Assembly: GCA_003241485.1 (NCBI GenBank)
Contig: QFQD01000016.1
Location: 29,239-93,238, forward strand
DNA length: 64,000 nt
Reading direction: 5' to 3'
From: Ancylobacter novellus
GTDB lineage: Bacteria > Pseudomonadota > Alphaproteobacteria > Rhizobiales > Xanthobacteraceae
Every line of letters begins with the position of its first letter. The first letter of the stretch is position 1. The translations under genes and the position numbers were made by a program. The notes under the pieces are model-generated. The model was not told the origin of the DNA, ran no database searches, and saw only the letters and a program-made list of their open reading frames with translations. This document shows, piece by piece, positions 7,556 to 16,435 of this stretch.

Positions 7556-9043
7556 TTAGCTGACGCGCACGATCCCCGGCGGCTTCCAGCTGCCATGGCC
7601 GGGCGGCAGGATGGAGGGGGTGCCCTCCTTCGGCCAGTAGAGCCGCATGACCAGATAGATCGGCCCGTCCGGCGCGGGCAGCCAGTTCGCCTGCTTGTCG
7701 GCGCCCGGCGAATCCTTCTGCACATAGAGGGTCAGCGAGCCGTCCGGAGCTGTCTTCAAGCCCGGCAACATCGGCGAGTTGATGAGGTAGCGGTTGATCG
7801 GGTTGTCGACCAGCAGCTGGGTCTTGCCGTCATACATGGTCACCGACCAGAAGGCGTTGACCGGCGGCAGTCCGCCCTTGGGGAAGGTGATGGTGTAGCG
7901 GTGCTTCGACCCGTCAAGCGCCTGCCCGTCCGCATCGACGCGGGTCGCGGGGTAGACCGCTTCGGCGGCGTCATTGCCATAGATGCCGAGCTTGGCCCCG
8001 GCGGCGCGCAGCAGCCAGTCGCCGTGAAAGAAGTTGGCGTCGCCGAAAGCCGAGCCAACCCGCCAGCCATTGACGTCGGCGCCGACATTGGCCGCCGCCT
8101 CTTCCACCTTCTGCTCGCCATCCTTCAGCCCGGCCAGCACCTCCATCTGCTCGTCATAGCCGAGGTCCTGGATGCGGAAATTGCGGCCGGGGCCGACGCC
8201 GATGCGGGCGAGTTCCTGCCGGATCCAGCGCTCTTCCGGCAAGGCCGGCGCGAAGCGCAGCGCGAAGTCGAGATAGTCGAAGAACTCGGTGCTGTAGCGC
8301 TCGCGCGAGAAGGCGGGGAAGCGGAAATGCCGGACCGGCTGCGGCGCGCCCTTGCCGAGAAAGGTGGTGAGCGGCTGCGCCTTGTAGCCGGCCTGCACCT
8401 TCTTCACATTGTCCATGTCGGCGGCGTCGAACAGCTGGGTGCGGAAAAGCACCAGCGAGAAATAGGTGCTGGAGCGGAACACGCCGTCTATGCCGGCGGG
8501 GGCGGTGCCGGTCCAGCGCGGCGGCACCACGAGGTAGTTGCCCGCCTTGCTGCCGGTCGCCCGGCTGCCGACATAGCCGTAATTATAGGTGTTGCCGTCG
8601 CAGAACTGCACCGAATAGTAGCGCTTCGGGTCGACATCCGGCACCGAGATCACCATCGGCTCGGCCCTGAGGTCCAGCCACACCATGGAGTAGGGGGTGT
8701 CGCTGTTGGGGGTGGGGATCGCCGTGTCGCGCGGGGTGAAAACGCGTGCCGAGTTGACCAGCGTGTTGAACGGCGCCTTCCACTGGCCGGATTTCCGGTT
8801 CAGCACGAAGTCGTTCATCACGCCGTAATTCATCACCAGCGGCAGGCCGTAGATGTAGCCGGCTTCGGCGATCGCCCGGGCGCTGAAGAAGCCGGGCCGG
8901 TTGGCGCTGGCTGGCGTGGGGCTGCTCCCCGGCGCGCTGGTCTGGGCGAGCGCGGCGGTGCCGGCGAAGGCCGGCGCCAGGGCCGCCAGAGCGGAAGTGC
9001 GAAGCATAGCGCGACGAGTGAACACGGGCGGATCCTCAACCAT
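7556..9043 (-). CDS. Secreted DUF1254/DUF1214 protein
   Basis: A 495-residue exported protein. ATG 9043 is preceded by GGAGGT; an upstream ATG at 9064 has none. The N-terminus FTRRAMLRTSALAALAPAFA looks like a twin-arginine signal, cleaved near TAALAQ. IAEAGYIYGLPLVMNYGVMNDFVLN and FNTLVNSARVFTPRDTAIPTPNSDTPYSMVWLDLRAEP are the DUF1254 core, and FPKGGLPPVNAFWSVTMYDGKTQLLVDNPINRY is the DUF1214 domain. The biochemical role of this widespread periplasmic family is not established. It stands alone between two convergent or unrelated neighbours. Confidence 0.85.
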   Translation of the reverse strand: MVEDPPVFTRRAMLRTSALAALAPAFAGTAALAQTSAPGSSPTPASANRPGFFSARAIAEAGYIYGLPLVMNYGVMNDFVLNRKSGQWKAPFNTLVNSARVFTPRDTAIPTPNSDTPYSMVWLDLRAEPMVISVPDVDPKRYYSVQFCDGNTYNYGYVGSRATGSKAGNYLVVPPRWTGTAPAGIDGVFRSSTYFSLVLFRTQLFDAADMDNVKKVQAGYKAQPLTTFLGKGAPQPVRHFRFPAFSRERYSTEFFDYLDFALRFAPALPEERWIRQELARIGVGPGRNFRIQDLGYDEQMEVLAGLKDGEQKVEEAAANVGADVNGWRVGSAFGDANFFHGDWLLRAAGAKLGIYGNDAAEAVYPATRVDADGQALDGSKHRYTITFPKGGLPPVNAFWSVTMYDGKTQLLVDNPINRYLINSPMLPGLKTAPDGSLTLYVQKDSPGADKQANWLPAPDGPIYLVMRLYWPKEGTPSILPPGHGSWKPPGIVRVS

Positions 9044-9249
9044 TCTGCACCTCCCGGCGGGCAAGCGCCTTCCGGGATCGGGAGCGACAAGGGCAAGCTA
9101 TCCGCAAACTTTGTGGCACGAAATCGCGAATGAGCGCATGGCCCGCAACTTTTTGCCGTCGGCCGGCCCTGCCGCTGCGGCAGGCTTTGCGCAGGGATGT
9201 TAGCCGGCGCATCCATTGCGCGCCGGCGTGTCCGTCTCCTGCCCCAGCG

Positions 9250-9840
9250 TCAGTCGATGACGGCGTAATGCGCGTCGGTCGGCAGGCCGCCATTGATCGG
9301 GGTGATGTCCTGCGGGCAGGCGGAGAACACCACGATGCAGTCGCGTGCCGCGCGCAGCACCACCTTGTCGCCCGGCTTGGAGGGCGGTGTGCCCTGCACC
9401 AGTCTGTAGTCGCCCTCGATCGGGATGTTCATGAACAGGTTCAGCGGCTGCGGGATGTGGCCGAAGTCGAGGCCGAGTTCCGCCAGCGCCTCGATCATGT
9501 TGTCCGCGCAGTTGCGGTGGTACTCGGTGCAGCCGAGATGCTCGTAGCGCCAGCGGTCGCAGGCGGCCATGATGGTGTCGTGGATGCCGGACGAGCTATC
9601 CGCCTCCATGACGAGGATCGGCTCGCGGCGATTGGTGTAGAGCGTCGAACCCACCGCCGGCATCAGCCGGCTGGTCTCCACCCGCGTGTGCATCATCGAC
9701 ATGTGGTGGTCGAGATCCTCGGGGCAGAAGGCCCAGGTGTCGACGACCTGCGTGCCGGAGGTATTGATCACCTCGATGGCCTGGCCGGCCTTCAGGTGCA
9801 CGGCCTTGCCGTGGCGGGCGGGAATGGTTTCGATGGACAT
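9250..9840 (-). CDS. DUF1989 urea carboxylase-associated-type protein
   Basis: A 196-residue protein starting at ATG 9840 (MSIETIPARHGKAVHLKAG), with AAGGTG eight bases upstream. AIEVINTSGTQVVDTWAFCPED, the DHHMSMMHTRVETSRLMP segment and NLFMNIPIEGDYRLVQG, followed by VVFSACPQDITPINGG, match DUF1989. The family includes urea carboxylase-associated proteins and subunits of carboxyguanidine deiminase. The conserved His/Cys cluster (HH at DHHMS, C in YHRNCADN, C in FSACPQD) could bind metal. No carboxylase is encoded nearby. Two ureohydrolases and an importer follow or precede it, so a guanidino-compound role is plausible but inferred. Confidence 0.8.
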   Translation of the reverse strand: MSIETIPARHGKAVHLKAGQAIEVINTSGTQVVDTWAFCPEDLDHHMSMMHTRVETSRLMPAVGSTLYTNRREPILVMEADSSSGIHDTIMAACDRWRYEHLGCTEYHRNCADNMIEALAELGLDFGHIPQPLNLFMNIPIEGDYRLVQGTPPSKPGDKVVLRAARDCIVVFSACPQDITPINGGLPTDAHYAVID

Positions 9841-9905
9841 GGAAGGCACCTTTGTAATTGCGGGTGGTTTCCCTCTCTTCGGCAAGAGGGACTAAGTGGT
9901 GGGCG

Positions 9906-10862
9906 TCACGCCCTCGCGCGCCGCCGCGCGGCCCAGCGCGGCTGGTCGCAAATATGGGCGAGAAACTCGATGACGGTAACCGCGCCGAGATAGGCAGTGA
10001 CGCCGGTGCCGACATCGAGCGGCGGATTCACCTCGACGAAATCGAAGGCGACGACCTCGTAATTCTCGGCGATGGCCTTCAGGCTGTCGCGCAGCTCGGC
10101 ATAGCTCATGCCGTTTGGCTCGGCGGAGACGCAGCCGGGCACCAGCGACATGTCGAGCGCGTCCACGTCGATCGAGACATAGACCCTGGATTCCTTCGGC
10201 AGCAGCGTGCCGATGCCGGCCGGGCCGAGGGCGCGGAACTCGCCCATCGGGATGACGCGATTGCCGTCGTTCTCCACGTCTTCCATCGCCGGCCGCGCCG
10301 AGCGCAGGCTGCGGATGCCGATCTGGGTCAGGCTGAGCTTGGTCGGCAGGGCGTTGATGTGCCGGAAGGCGTGGCCATTGGTGTAGCGCAGCCCGTCGTC
10401 GAAATCGGCATAGTCGCTATGGGCATCGAAGTGCAGCACATGCACCGGCTCTTCCAGCGCGCGGAAAACGGGATAGGTGATCGAGTGATCGCCCCCCAGC
10501 ACCACCGGCAGCGCACCGGAGGCGAGGATCGCCTTCACGTCGGCGGTGATGTTGTCGAAGGTGGCCTCGACATTGGTCGGCTGCACGTCGACGTCGCCGC
10601 AGTCCACGATGCGCCGGCCCGTCAGTTCCTCGACGAGATAGGAGCGCTTGGTCTCGGGATCGTAGATGCCGGTGGAGCCGAAGCGCAGCGAATGCTCGCG
10701 CAGCGCGCGCGGTGCCATGCGCGAGCCGGGCAGGAAGGGTGAGCCCTCGTCGAAGGGCACGCCGAGCACGGCGATGTCGGCGTCGATGCTGGAAAGGTCC
10801 TCGACGATCGGCCCGCGCAGGAAGCTCGGTATGCCGACATAGGGGCGATTGACGCGGGACAT
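9906..10862 (-). CDS. Agmatinase-type ureohydrolase (first paralogue)
   Basis: A 318-residue member of the arginase/agmatinase family. The dimanganese site is visible as LGGDHS (His of the first metal), HFDAHSDY (Asp-Ala-His-Ser-Asp) and SIDVDALD. These motifs indicate hydrolysis of a guanidino group to urea plus an amine. Family members use agmatine, guanidinobutyrate, guanidinopropionate, proclavaminate or guanidine itself, and the substrate cannot be fixed from these motifs. The gene lies directly after an amino-acid importer on the same strand (12 bp gap to the ATPase gene), with a second paralogue at 14191-15180. Confidence 0.85.
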   Translation of the reverse strand: MSRVNRPYVGIPSFLRGPIVEDLSSIDADIAVLGVPFDEGSPFLPGSRMAPRALREHSLRFGSTGIYDPETKRSYLVEELTGRRIVDCGDVDVQPTNVEATFDNITADVKAILASGALPVVLGGDHSITYPVFRALEEPVHVLHFDAHSDYADFDDGLRYTNGHAFRHINALPTKLSLTQIGIRSLRSARPAMEDVENDGNRVIPMGEFRALGPAGIGTLLPKESRVYVSIDVDALDMSLVPGCVSAEPNGMSYAELRDSLKAIAENYEVVAFDFVEVNPPLDVGTGVTAYLGAVTVIEFLAHICDQPRWAARRRARA

Positions 10863-10874
10863 GGGCGGGCTCCG

Positions 10875-11666
10875 TCAGGAAGCGGATCGTGCGTCGCGGT
10901 GCGACAGCACAAGGTCGAGAAAACCCTTCAGGCGCGGGTCGCGCGGCGCGTCGATGATCTGCCGCGCCGGGCCTTCCTCGATGAGGCGGCCCCGGTCCAT
11001 GAAGGCGATGCGGTCGGCGACGTTGGCGGCGAAGCCGATTTCATGGGTCACCACCAGCATGGTGGTGCCGGCCTCGGCGAGCTGGCGCAGCACGGCCAAA
11101 ACCTCGCCGACCAGCTCCGGGTCGAGCGCCGAGGTCGGCTCGTCGAACAGCATCAGGGCCGGGTCCATGGCCAGCGCGCGGGCGATGGCGACGCGCTGCC
11201 TCTGCCCGCCGGACAGCGAATGGGGGTAGCGCTCGGCCTTGTCGCCGAGGCCGAGCCGGGTGAGCAGCTCGCGCCCGCGCCGGGCGGCTTCCTCGCGCGG
11301 GCGCTTCAGCACGACCACTTGCGGGCGCACCACATTTTCCAGCGCGGTGAGGTGCGGCCACAGGTTCAGCTGCTGGAAGACGAGGCCGATCTTCGGGCGG
11401 ATGCGGTCGATCTCGCGGGGCGACTGGCGGCGCACCACCGCGCCCTCGCGCGTCCGGCCGAAGGGCTGGCCGGCGACCTCGATGAAGCCGTCATCGGGCT
11501 GCTCCAGCCAGGTGAGGCAGCGCAGGAAGGTGCTCTTGCCGCAGCCGGACGGGCCGATCAGCGCGACGATTTCGCCCTGCTGGATCTCCAGATAGACGGA
11601 ATCGAGCGCGGTGGTGGTGCGGAAATTCTTGGTGAGGCCTTCGACCTTCAGGGCGGGAACACTCAT
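10875..11666 (-). CDS. Amino-acid ABC transporter ATP-binding protein
   Basis: A 263-residue ATPase: Walker A GPSGCGKST at about 37-45, Q-loop LVFQQLNLWPHLT, signature SLSGGQRQR, Walker B LMLFDEPTSALDPE, switch histidine in LVVTHEIGFA. It belongs to the polar-amino-acid subfamily. Its start codon overlaps the permease stop by four bases (ATGA, 11663-11666), and the ureohydrolase gene follows 12 bp after its own stop. Uptake and ureohydrolysis are therefore probably co-expressed. Confidence 0.92.
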   Translation of the reverse strand: MSVPALKVEGLTKNFRTTTALDSVYLEIQQGEIVALIGPSGCGKSTFLRCLTWLEQPDDGFIEVAGQPFGRTREGAVVRRQSPREIDRIRPKIGLVFQQLNLWPHLTALENVVRPQVVVLKRPREEAARRGRELLTRLGLGDKAERYPHSLSGGQRQRVAIARALAMDPALMLFDEPTSALDPELVGEVLAVLRQLAEAGTTMLVVTHEIGFAANVADRIAFMDRGRLIEEGPARQIIDAPRDPRLKGFLDLVLSHRDARSAS

Positions 11667-12385
11667 CGCGCGGGTCTCCGCTCAAGCGACAGATAGCGGT
11701 CGGCGATCTTGTTGCGGGTGACATTCTCCGTCTGTGCGAGCCCCACACGCTTTTCCAGCCGGCGCGAGGCTTCCGCGATGGTGGCGGCGATCAGCCAGTA
11801 GATCAGCGTCACCGCGGCGAACACCTCGAAGGGGGCGAAGGTGTTCCCCTGCACGACGAGGCTCTGATAGGTCAGCTCCGGCACGGTGATGGAGGAGAGC
11901 ACGGCGCTCTCCTTCATCATGGTCAGCGTCATGTTGGTCGAAGGCGGGATGATGGTGCGCATCACCTGCGGGCCGACGATGTGGCGCATCGCCTGCGCCG
12001 GCGACATGCCGATGGCGCGCGCGCTCTCGAACTGGCCGCGCGGCAGGGCGAGGATCGCCGCTCGCACGATCTCCGCATAATAGGCGCTGACGAACAGCGA
12101 CAGCGCCAGCGTACCGGCGAACATGGCCGGCATGCGCAGCCCCGAGAAGGGCAGGCCGTAATAGACGAGGAACAGGATGATGATGAAAGGGATGTTGCGC
12201 AGCACCTCGACATAGGTGCCGGCGATCGCCCGTGCGATGCGCGAGGGCGCCATCGCCAGCAGCGCCACGGCGATGCCGAGGATATAGCCGAATACGAAGG
12301 CCATCGCCGTGACCTGCACGGTGAGCAGGGCGCCCTTCAGCAATATGTCCCAGTAATCGAGCAGCAGCAGCGGTTCAAAGCGCAT
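11663..12385 (-). CDS. Amino-acid ABC transporter permease
   Basis: A 240-residue inner-membrane permease with about five membrane segments. EVLRNIPFIIILFLVYYGLPF is the family signature and ILALPRGQFESARAIGMSPAQA is the coupling loop for the ATPase. The C-terminal extension EASRRLEKRVGLAQTENVTRN is hydrophilic and unremarkable. It begins 3 bp after the stop codon of the partner permease, and its stop overlaps the ATPase start. Confidence 0.88.
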   Translation of the reverse strand: MRFEPLLLLDYWDILLKGALLTVQVTAMAFVFGYILGIAVALLAMAPSRIARAIAGTYVEVLRNIPFIIILFLVYYGLPFSGLRMPAMFAGTLALSLFVSAYYAEIVRAAILALPRGQFESARAIGMSPAQAMRHIVGPQVMRTIIPPSTNMTLTMMKESAVLSSITVPELTYQSLVVQGNTFAPFEVFAAVTLIYWLIAATIAEASRRLEKRVGLAQTENVTRNKIADRYLSLERRPAR

Positions 12386-12388
12386 GGG

Positions 12389-13048
12389 TCAGGCCCTCGC
12401 CAGGGAGAAGCGGGCCTCGGCCACCTTGCCGGCGAGGCTGATGACCAGATTGAGCAGCAGGAAGATCAGCGCCGCGCCGACCAGCGTCTCGAACGGGCGG
12501 AAGCTTGAGGCCGCGATCTGCTGGGCGGTGCGCAGCACCTCGATCACGGTGATGACCGACAAGAGCGCGGTGCCCTTCACCACGATGGTCGCCTCGTTGA
12601 TAAGCACCGGCACCACGCGGCGGAACACCTGCGGCAGCACCACCTTGCGCCAGATGGCGCGCGGCGGCAGGCCGAGCGCGGTGGAGGCCTCGATCTGGCC
12701 GGGGTCGATGGTGGAGAGCCCGCCGCGCAGCGTCTCCGACACGAAGACCATGGAATTGAACGAGATGGCGGCGACGCCGGCCACCTGCGGCGACATGTCG
12801 AGGCCGATGGCGGGTAGGACGTAATAGGCGATGAAGATCTGGATCAGCAGCGGCGTGCCGCGCACGAAGCTGATGATGACGGCGATCACCGTGTTCACCA
12901 CCGGCAGCTTGGCGGCGCGCAGCACGGTGAGGCTGGTGCCCAGGATCAGCGAGATCACCATGATGATCAGCGCCAGCTTGATGTTCACCAGCGAGGCGTC
13001 GATGAGACGCGGCAGGATGGAGAGGAGATAGTCGACATTGAACTTCAA
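12389..13048 (-). CDS. Amino-acid ABC transporter permease, partner subunit
   Basis: A 219-residue permease starting at ATG 13048 (MKFNVDYLLSILPRL), with AGGAGA upstream. ISFVRGTPLLIQIFIAYYVLP and the coupling loop TIDPGQIEASTALGLPPRAIW identify the HisM/HisQ family. A longer open frame in another register spans this region (12375-13106), but its translation lacks membrane segments and is a shadow. It pairs with the permease at 11663-12385. Confidence 0.88.
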   Translation of the reverse strand: MKFNVDYLLSILPRLIDASLVNIKLALIIMVISLILGTSLTVLRAAKLPVVNTVIAVIISFVRGTPLLIQIFIAYYVLPAIGLDMSPQVAGVAAISFNSMVFVSETLRGGLSTIDPGQIEASTALGLPPRAIWRKVVLPQVFRRVVPVLINEATIVVKGTALLSVITVIEVLRTAQQIAASSFRPFETLVGAALIFLLLNLVISLAGKVAEARFSLARA

Positions 13049-13141
13049 GAGCGCACGTCTCCTCTCGTTCTGACAAGCCGCGGACGGGTTGCCCGGTCAC
13101 AGGCATCCGCCGTGCCGCCGCCGCTGTGCTGGTGCCGTCAT

Positions 13142-13227
13142 GGCCGGAGGGAGCCGGCCACCCGCGCCCTGGCGTTGTTCGGGCGCCCTACGGCGGACGC
13201 GGCTCTCCGGAGCGGTGCCCCGGAGAG
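13142..13227. other. Two stem-loops in the binding-protein/permease gap
   Basis: The 200-bp gap between the binding-protein stop (13249) and the permease start (13048) holds two perfect hairpins: GGCCGG/CCGGCC at 13142-13159 with a 6-base loop, and CTCTCCGG/CCGGAGAG at 13203-13227 with a 9-base loop. Neither is followed by a T run. As with the first importer, they probably shield the binding-protein message and lower read-through into the permeases. This is inference from position. Confidence 0.45.
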
Positions 13228-13248
13228 GACGTTCGGGTGCGCGTCGCC

Positions 13249-14103
13249 TCACTCGGCGCCGGGCGGGAGGTAGCCGGAATCGGGAATCTTCATCTCGAAG
13301 CCGAACCACTTCTTCTGCAGCGTGGCGAGACGGCCGTCGTCGCGCATCTTCTTGATGACCGCGGAGATGGCGTCGCGCAGGTCCTTGTCGTCCGGGCGCG
13401 TCACCCAGGCGAGATAGGGGTAGCCGCCATCCTTCGGGGTGGCGACGGCGAGCTCGAACAGCTCCGGCTTTTCCTTCACCGCGACGGCCAGCGCCGGCAG
13501 CGACTGCATGACGGCGTCGACCTCGCCATTGGCGAGCGCGACATAGGATTCGGGGAAGGAGGTGAACAGCTTCAGTTCCTTGAAGCCGGTGCCGCCAGCC
13601 GCCTTCAGCTTCTCGTCGAGGGCGCGGGCCACCGGCTCGGTGGAGGAGGCGAGCTGCGTCGCCATCACCTTGCCGTTGAAGTCCTCGATCTTGTTGATCG
13701 CCTCGCCCTTGCGCTTCATCGTGTAGGGCATGCCGTCGGCGATCGGGAAGGTGTAGGCGTAGCGCTTGGCGCGCTCCTCGTTGATGCCCACCGTGGTGGC
13801 GACGAAATCGAACTTGCCGGCCAGCACGCCCGGCAGGATGCCCTGCCAGGGCAGGTCGAGCTGGTTCAGCTTCTTCACGCCGAGTTCCTGCACCACGACG
13901 GCGAGGATGTCGGAGCCGTAGCCGACGATCTTGCCGTCCTGCACGAATTCGAAGGGCGGGAAGGCGGCCTCGGTGCCGACCGTGAGCTCGCCGGTGCGCT
14001 TGATCTTCTCAAGCGTGGTCTCGGCGCGGGCGGGCAGGCTGAACGAGGCGACGCAGGCGGCGCCTGCGGCGAACATGAGCACTCTGCGGCACATCTGTGA
14101 CAT
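13249..14103 (-). CDS. Family 3 substrate-binding protein of the second amino-acid importer
   Basis: A 284-residue periplasmic binding protein. MSQMCRRVLMFAAGAACVASFSLPARA is a signal peptide, probably cleaved after ARA. The mature part begins TTLEKIKRTGELTVGTEAAFPPFEFVQDGKIVGYGSDIL, the standard family 3 lobe, and ends KWFGFEMKIPDSGYLPPG. It is the first gene of the importer operon and is flanked by two ureohydrolases, so arginine, agmatine or another guanidino compound is a reasonable ligand guess. No residue that I can read decides this. Confidence 0.88.
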   Translation of the reverse strand: MSQMCRRVLMFAAGAACVASFSLPARAETTLEKIKRTGELTVGTEAAFPPFEFVQDGKIVGYGSDILAVVVQELGVKKLNQLDLPWQGILPGVLAGKFDFVATTVGINEERAKRYAYTFPIADGMPYTMKRKGEAINKIEDFNGKVMATQLASSTEPVARALDEKLKAAGGTGFKELKLFTSFPESYVALANGEVDAVMQSLPALAVAVKEKPELFELAVATPKDGGYPYLAWVTRPDDKDLRDAISAVIKKMRDDGRLATLQKKWFGFEMKIPDSGYLPPGAE

Positions 14104-14190
14104 GGCACGACCCTCTGGTTATCGTCTCGTTGGCAAGGAATGTCCCGGAGTCGGGGGCAACTCCGGGACGCGGACGCGGCAAGGCTCCGC

Positions 14191-15180
14191 TCAGGGAGCC
14201 ACGATGGTCGCGGGATCGACCTTCGGCGCGTCGAAATAGTCCGCCCGCACCGCCGCGCCGATCAGGTTCACGATCAGGCGGCCGGCGGTGATGCAGGTGA
14301 TCATGTTGACGTCGGTCGAGGGGGTGATCTCGACGATGTCCATGCCCACGACGCGACCCTTGCCGACGAGGCCATGGATGAGCCTGCGCACCTGATGGAA
14401 GGTGAGCCCGCCGGGGGCGGGACCCTCGACCGCCGGCATCACGCTGGGGTCGAGGCCGTCCGCGTCGATGGTGATGTAGTATTTGCCGCCATCGGGAATG
14501 CGCGCGAGCACGGCGTCGATGCCGTTGTCGTGCACCTCGAAGGCCGGGATGATGTTGGCGCCATAGGCGGCCGCCGCCTCGAATTCCTCCGTGCGGCCCG
14601 AGCCCTGGGCGCGGATGCCGATCTGGAAGATATCGGTGATGTGGGCCATCTCGGAAGCGCGGCGGATCGGGCTGGAGAGGCCGTCGCGCACGCCGTTCAC
14701 ATGGTCGCGCCAGTCGATATGCGCATCGACCTGGATCAGCGTGATCGGGCCCTCATCCTCGAAGGCGCGCAGGATCGGGATCGGGATGCCGTGATCGCCG
14801 CCGATGGTGATCGGCATGGCGCCAGCCTTGAGGATCTTGCGCACCGCCTGCTCGGCGCGGACATAGTGGCTGGTCAGGTCGGTCATGTCGGCGGGCACAT
14901 TGCCCACATCGACCGCCTTCACCGCACGCCGGTCATAGATCGGGCCGCCGACATCGACATCGTAGCGTTCGAGATGGCGCGAGATGCGGTCGGTCACCGC
15001 GCGCACCGCATCCGGCGCCTTGGTCTGGTCGTTGGTGATGGCACCGGCATGATAGGCGCTGCCATAGGGAATGCCGAGAAAGGCGATGTGCGCGTCGAGA
15101 TTGTCGAGATCCGTCGAGATCGGCGCGAAGAGGAAGCTCTGGTGAGCCTTCGAGGGCTCGACGGTGAGCGGCAGGGCCAT
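14191..15180 (-). CDS. Agmatinase-type ureohydrolase (second paralogue)
   Basis: A 329-residue arginase/agmatinase-family enzyme with a full dimanganese site: TIGGDHG, LIQVDAHIDW (Asp-Ala-His-Ile-Asp) and YITIDADGLDPSVMP. It differs clearly from the paralogue at 9906-10862: HIDW replaces HSDY, and IDADGLDPS replaces IDVDALDMS. The DGLDPS form is seen in guanidinobutyrase and agmatinase groups. Different substrates for the two enzymes are therefore likely. It lies 87 bp upstream of the importer operon on the same strand and diverges from a LysR gene, its probable regulator. Confidence 0.85.
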   Translation of the reverse strand: MALPLTVEPSKAHQSFLFAPISTDLDNLDAHIAFLGIPYGSAYHAGAITNDQTKAPDAVRAVTDRISRHLERYDVDVGGPIYDRRAVKAVDVGNVPADMTDLTSHYVRAEQAVRKILKAGAMPITIGGDHGIPIPILRAFEDEGPITLIQVDAHIDWRDHVNGVRDGLSSPIRRASEMAHITDIFQIGIRAQGSGRTEEFEAAAAYGANIIPAFEVHDNGIDAVLARIPDGGKYYITIDADGLDPSVMPAVEGPAPGGLTFHQVRRLIHGLVGKGRVVGMDIVEITPSTDVNMITCITAGRLIVNLIGAAVRADYFDAPKVDPATIVAP

Positions 15181-15319
15181 GTGACCTCCCAGGGGTCGGA
15201 GCGGCGCGGCGCCGGCAGGCGTCCACGCCGCAATGCGAAACCGAACGCAACCATCTGCGTGCCCTGACGCTAGGACCCCATGCGCGGATTAAAAATGTCG
15301 CAGTTGGAAACCATGCTTG

Positions 15320-15325
15320 TATAAT
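15320..15325 (+). promoter_or_regulatory. Consensus -10 element TATAAT at the LysR start
   Basis: TATAAT at 15320-15325 places a transcription start at about 15332-15333, exactly at the ATG (15333) of the LysR gene. No Shine-Dalgarno sequence precedes either candidate ATG (15324 or 15333). Together these suggest a leaderless message. The -35 region (GTCGCA near 15297-15302) matches poorly. Confidence 0.4.
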
Positions 15326-15332
15326 GTGCAAC

Positions 15333-16301
15333 ATGGACGCCTCGCCCCATGCCTCCGTGCCGCCGCTCACCGAGAGCGACCTCCGGCTGCTGCGGATTTT
15401 CCGCAGTGTCGCCGAGGCCGGCGGGCTGACCGCGGCCGAGACCGCGCTGGGCATGGAGCGCTCCACCATCAGCCGGCATCTGCAGACGCTGGAGCTGCGG
15501 CTCGGCGGGCGGCTATGCCTGCGCGGGCCGGCCGGATTCGAGCTGACCGAGTTCGGGCGACGTGCGCTGGTCGCGGCAGTGTCGGCCTCGGAGGCGCTCG
15601 ATGCCATCCGCCACGAGCTGAACCTCGCCCGCCATGTGATGACCGGCGAACTGCGCATCGGCATCGCCGACAACTGCCTGTCCAATCCACGTTCCGCTTT
15701 TGCCCGCGCGCTCGCCCGCTTTCGTGAGCTGGCGCCGGACGTGACGGTGAACCTCTCCATCAAGCTGCCGGGCGACATTCTCACCGGGCTGCAGGACAAG
15801 AATCTGCATCTGGGCGTCACCGGCGCCGCGCCGGGTGTGGACCGGCTGGTGTTCGAGCCGCTGTTTCTGGAGGATTTCCGCCTCTACACCTATGTACGCG
15901 AGGGAAGGGCACCCGCGCGCGCCGACCTCGCCCGGCAGGGCTACGGCCTCGTCACCCGCACCAACGACCAGCGCACGCAGATGGCCGCGCGCGAGCTGAA
16001 GCTGGAGCGAACCGCCATGGCCTTCGGTCTGGAGGCGGTGGCGACCCTGCTGGCGAGCGGCGGCTTCGTCGGCTTCCTGCCGGTGCATTATGTGGAGGCG
16101 TGGGCCTCGCTCTATCGCTTCGTCGAAGTGGAGGGCGCCGAGGACCTCGCCTATGACACCATCTTCTCGCTGGTCACGCTGAAGGACCGTCCGCTGCCCT
16201 CCAGCGCCGCGCTGCTGACGCGCATCCTGCGCGAGCTGCAAGGCGCGGAGAAACGTGCGCTCGGCCAGCGTTTCGCGCTGGTGTCGGGTAACGATGCCTG
16301 A
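15333..16301 (+). CDS. LysR-family transcriptional regulator
   Basis: A 322-residue LysR regulator. The N-terminal helix-turn-helix is ESDLRLLRIFRSVAEAGGLTAAETALGMERSTISRHLQTLELRLG. The C-terminal part is a type 2 periplasmic-fold effector domain (GELRIGIADNCLSNPRSAFARALARF). I use ATG 15333; an in-frame ATG at 15324 adds three residues. It diverges from the second ureohydrolase gene with a 152-bp gap, so it probably controls the ureohydrolase-importer cluster. The effector would be a guanidino compound or amino acid by inference. Confidence 0.85.
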   Translation: MDASPHASVPPLTESDLRLLRIFRSVAEAGGLTAAETALGMERSTISRHLQTLELRLGGRLCLRGPAGFELTEFGRRALVAAVSASEALDAIRHELNLARHVMTGELRIGIADNCLSNPRSAFARALARFRELAPDVTVNLSIKLPGDILTGLQDKNLHLGVTGAAPGVDRLVFEPLFLEDFRLYTYVREGRAPARADLARQGYGLVTRTNDQRTQMAARELKLERTAMAFGLEAVATLLASGGFVGFLPVHYVEAWASLYRFVEVEGAEDLAYDTIFSLVTLKDRPLPSSAALLTRILRELQGAEKRALGQRFALVSGNDA

Positions 16302-16435
16302 CCTGCGACCTGCCTAAAGGGAAGGTTTTGCGCATTCGATCATCGATTGCGTGGATTTGGCCAATCTTTTGGTCGCGCGCGAGGTAAACTGCCGTGGGCC
16401 GTCATAGAGGCAGGCGGCAAGCGCAGGAGAGAGCG

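Noticed and set aside
12375..13106. A 243-codon minus-strand frame over the permease at 12389-13048
   Set aside because: Wrong register: the translation has no membrane segments, while the adjacent frame gives a textbook permease.
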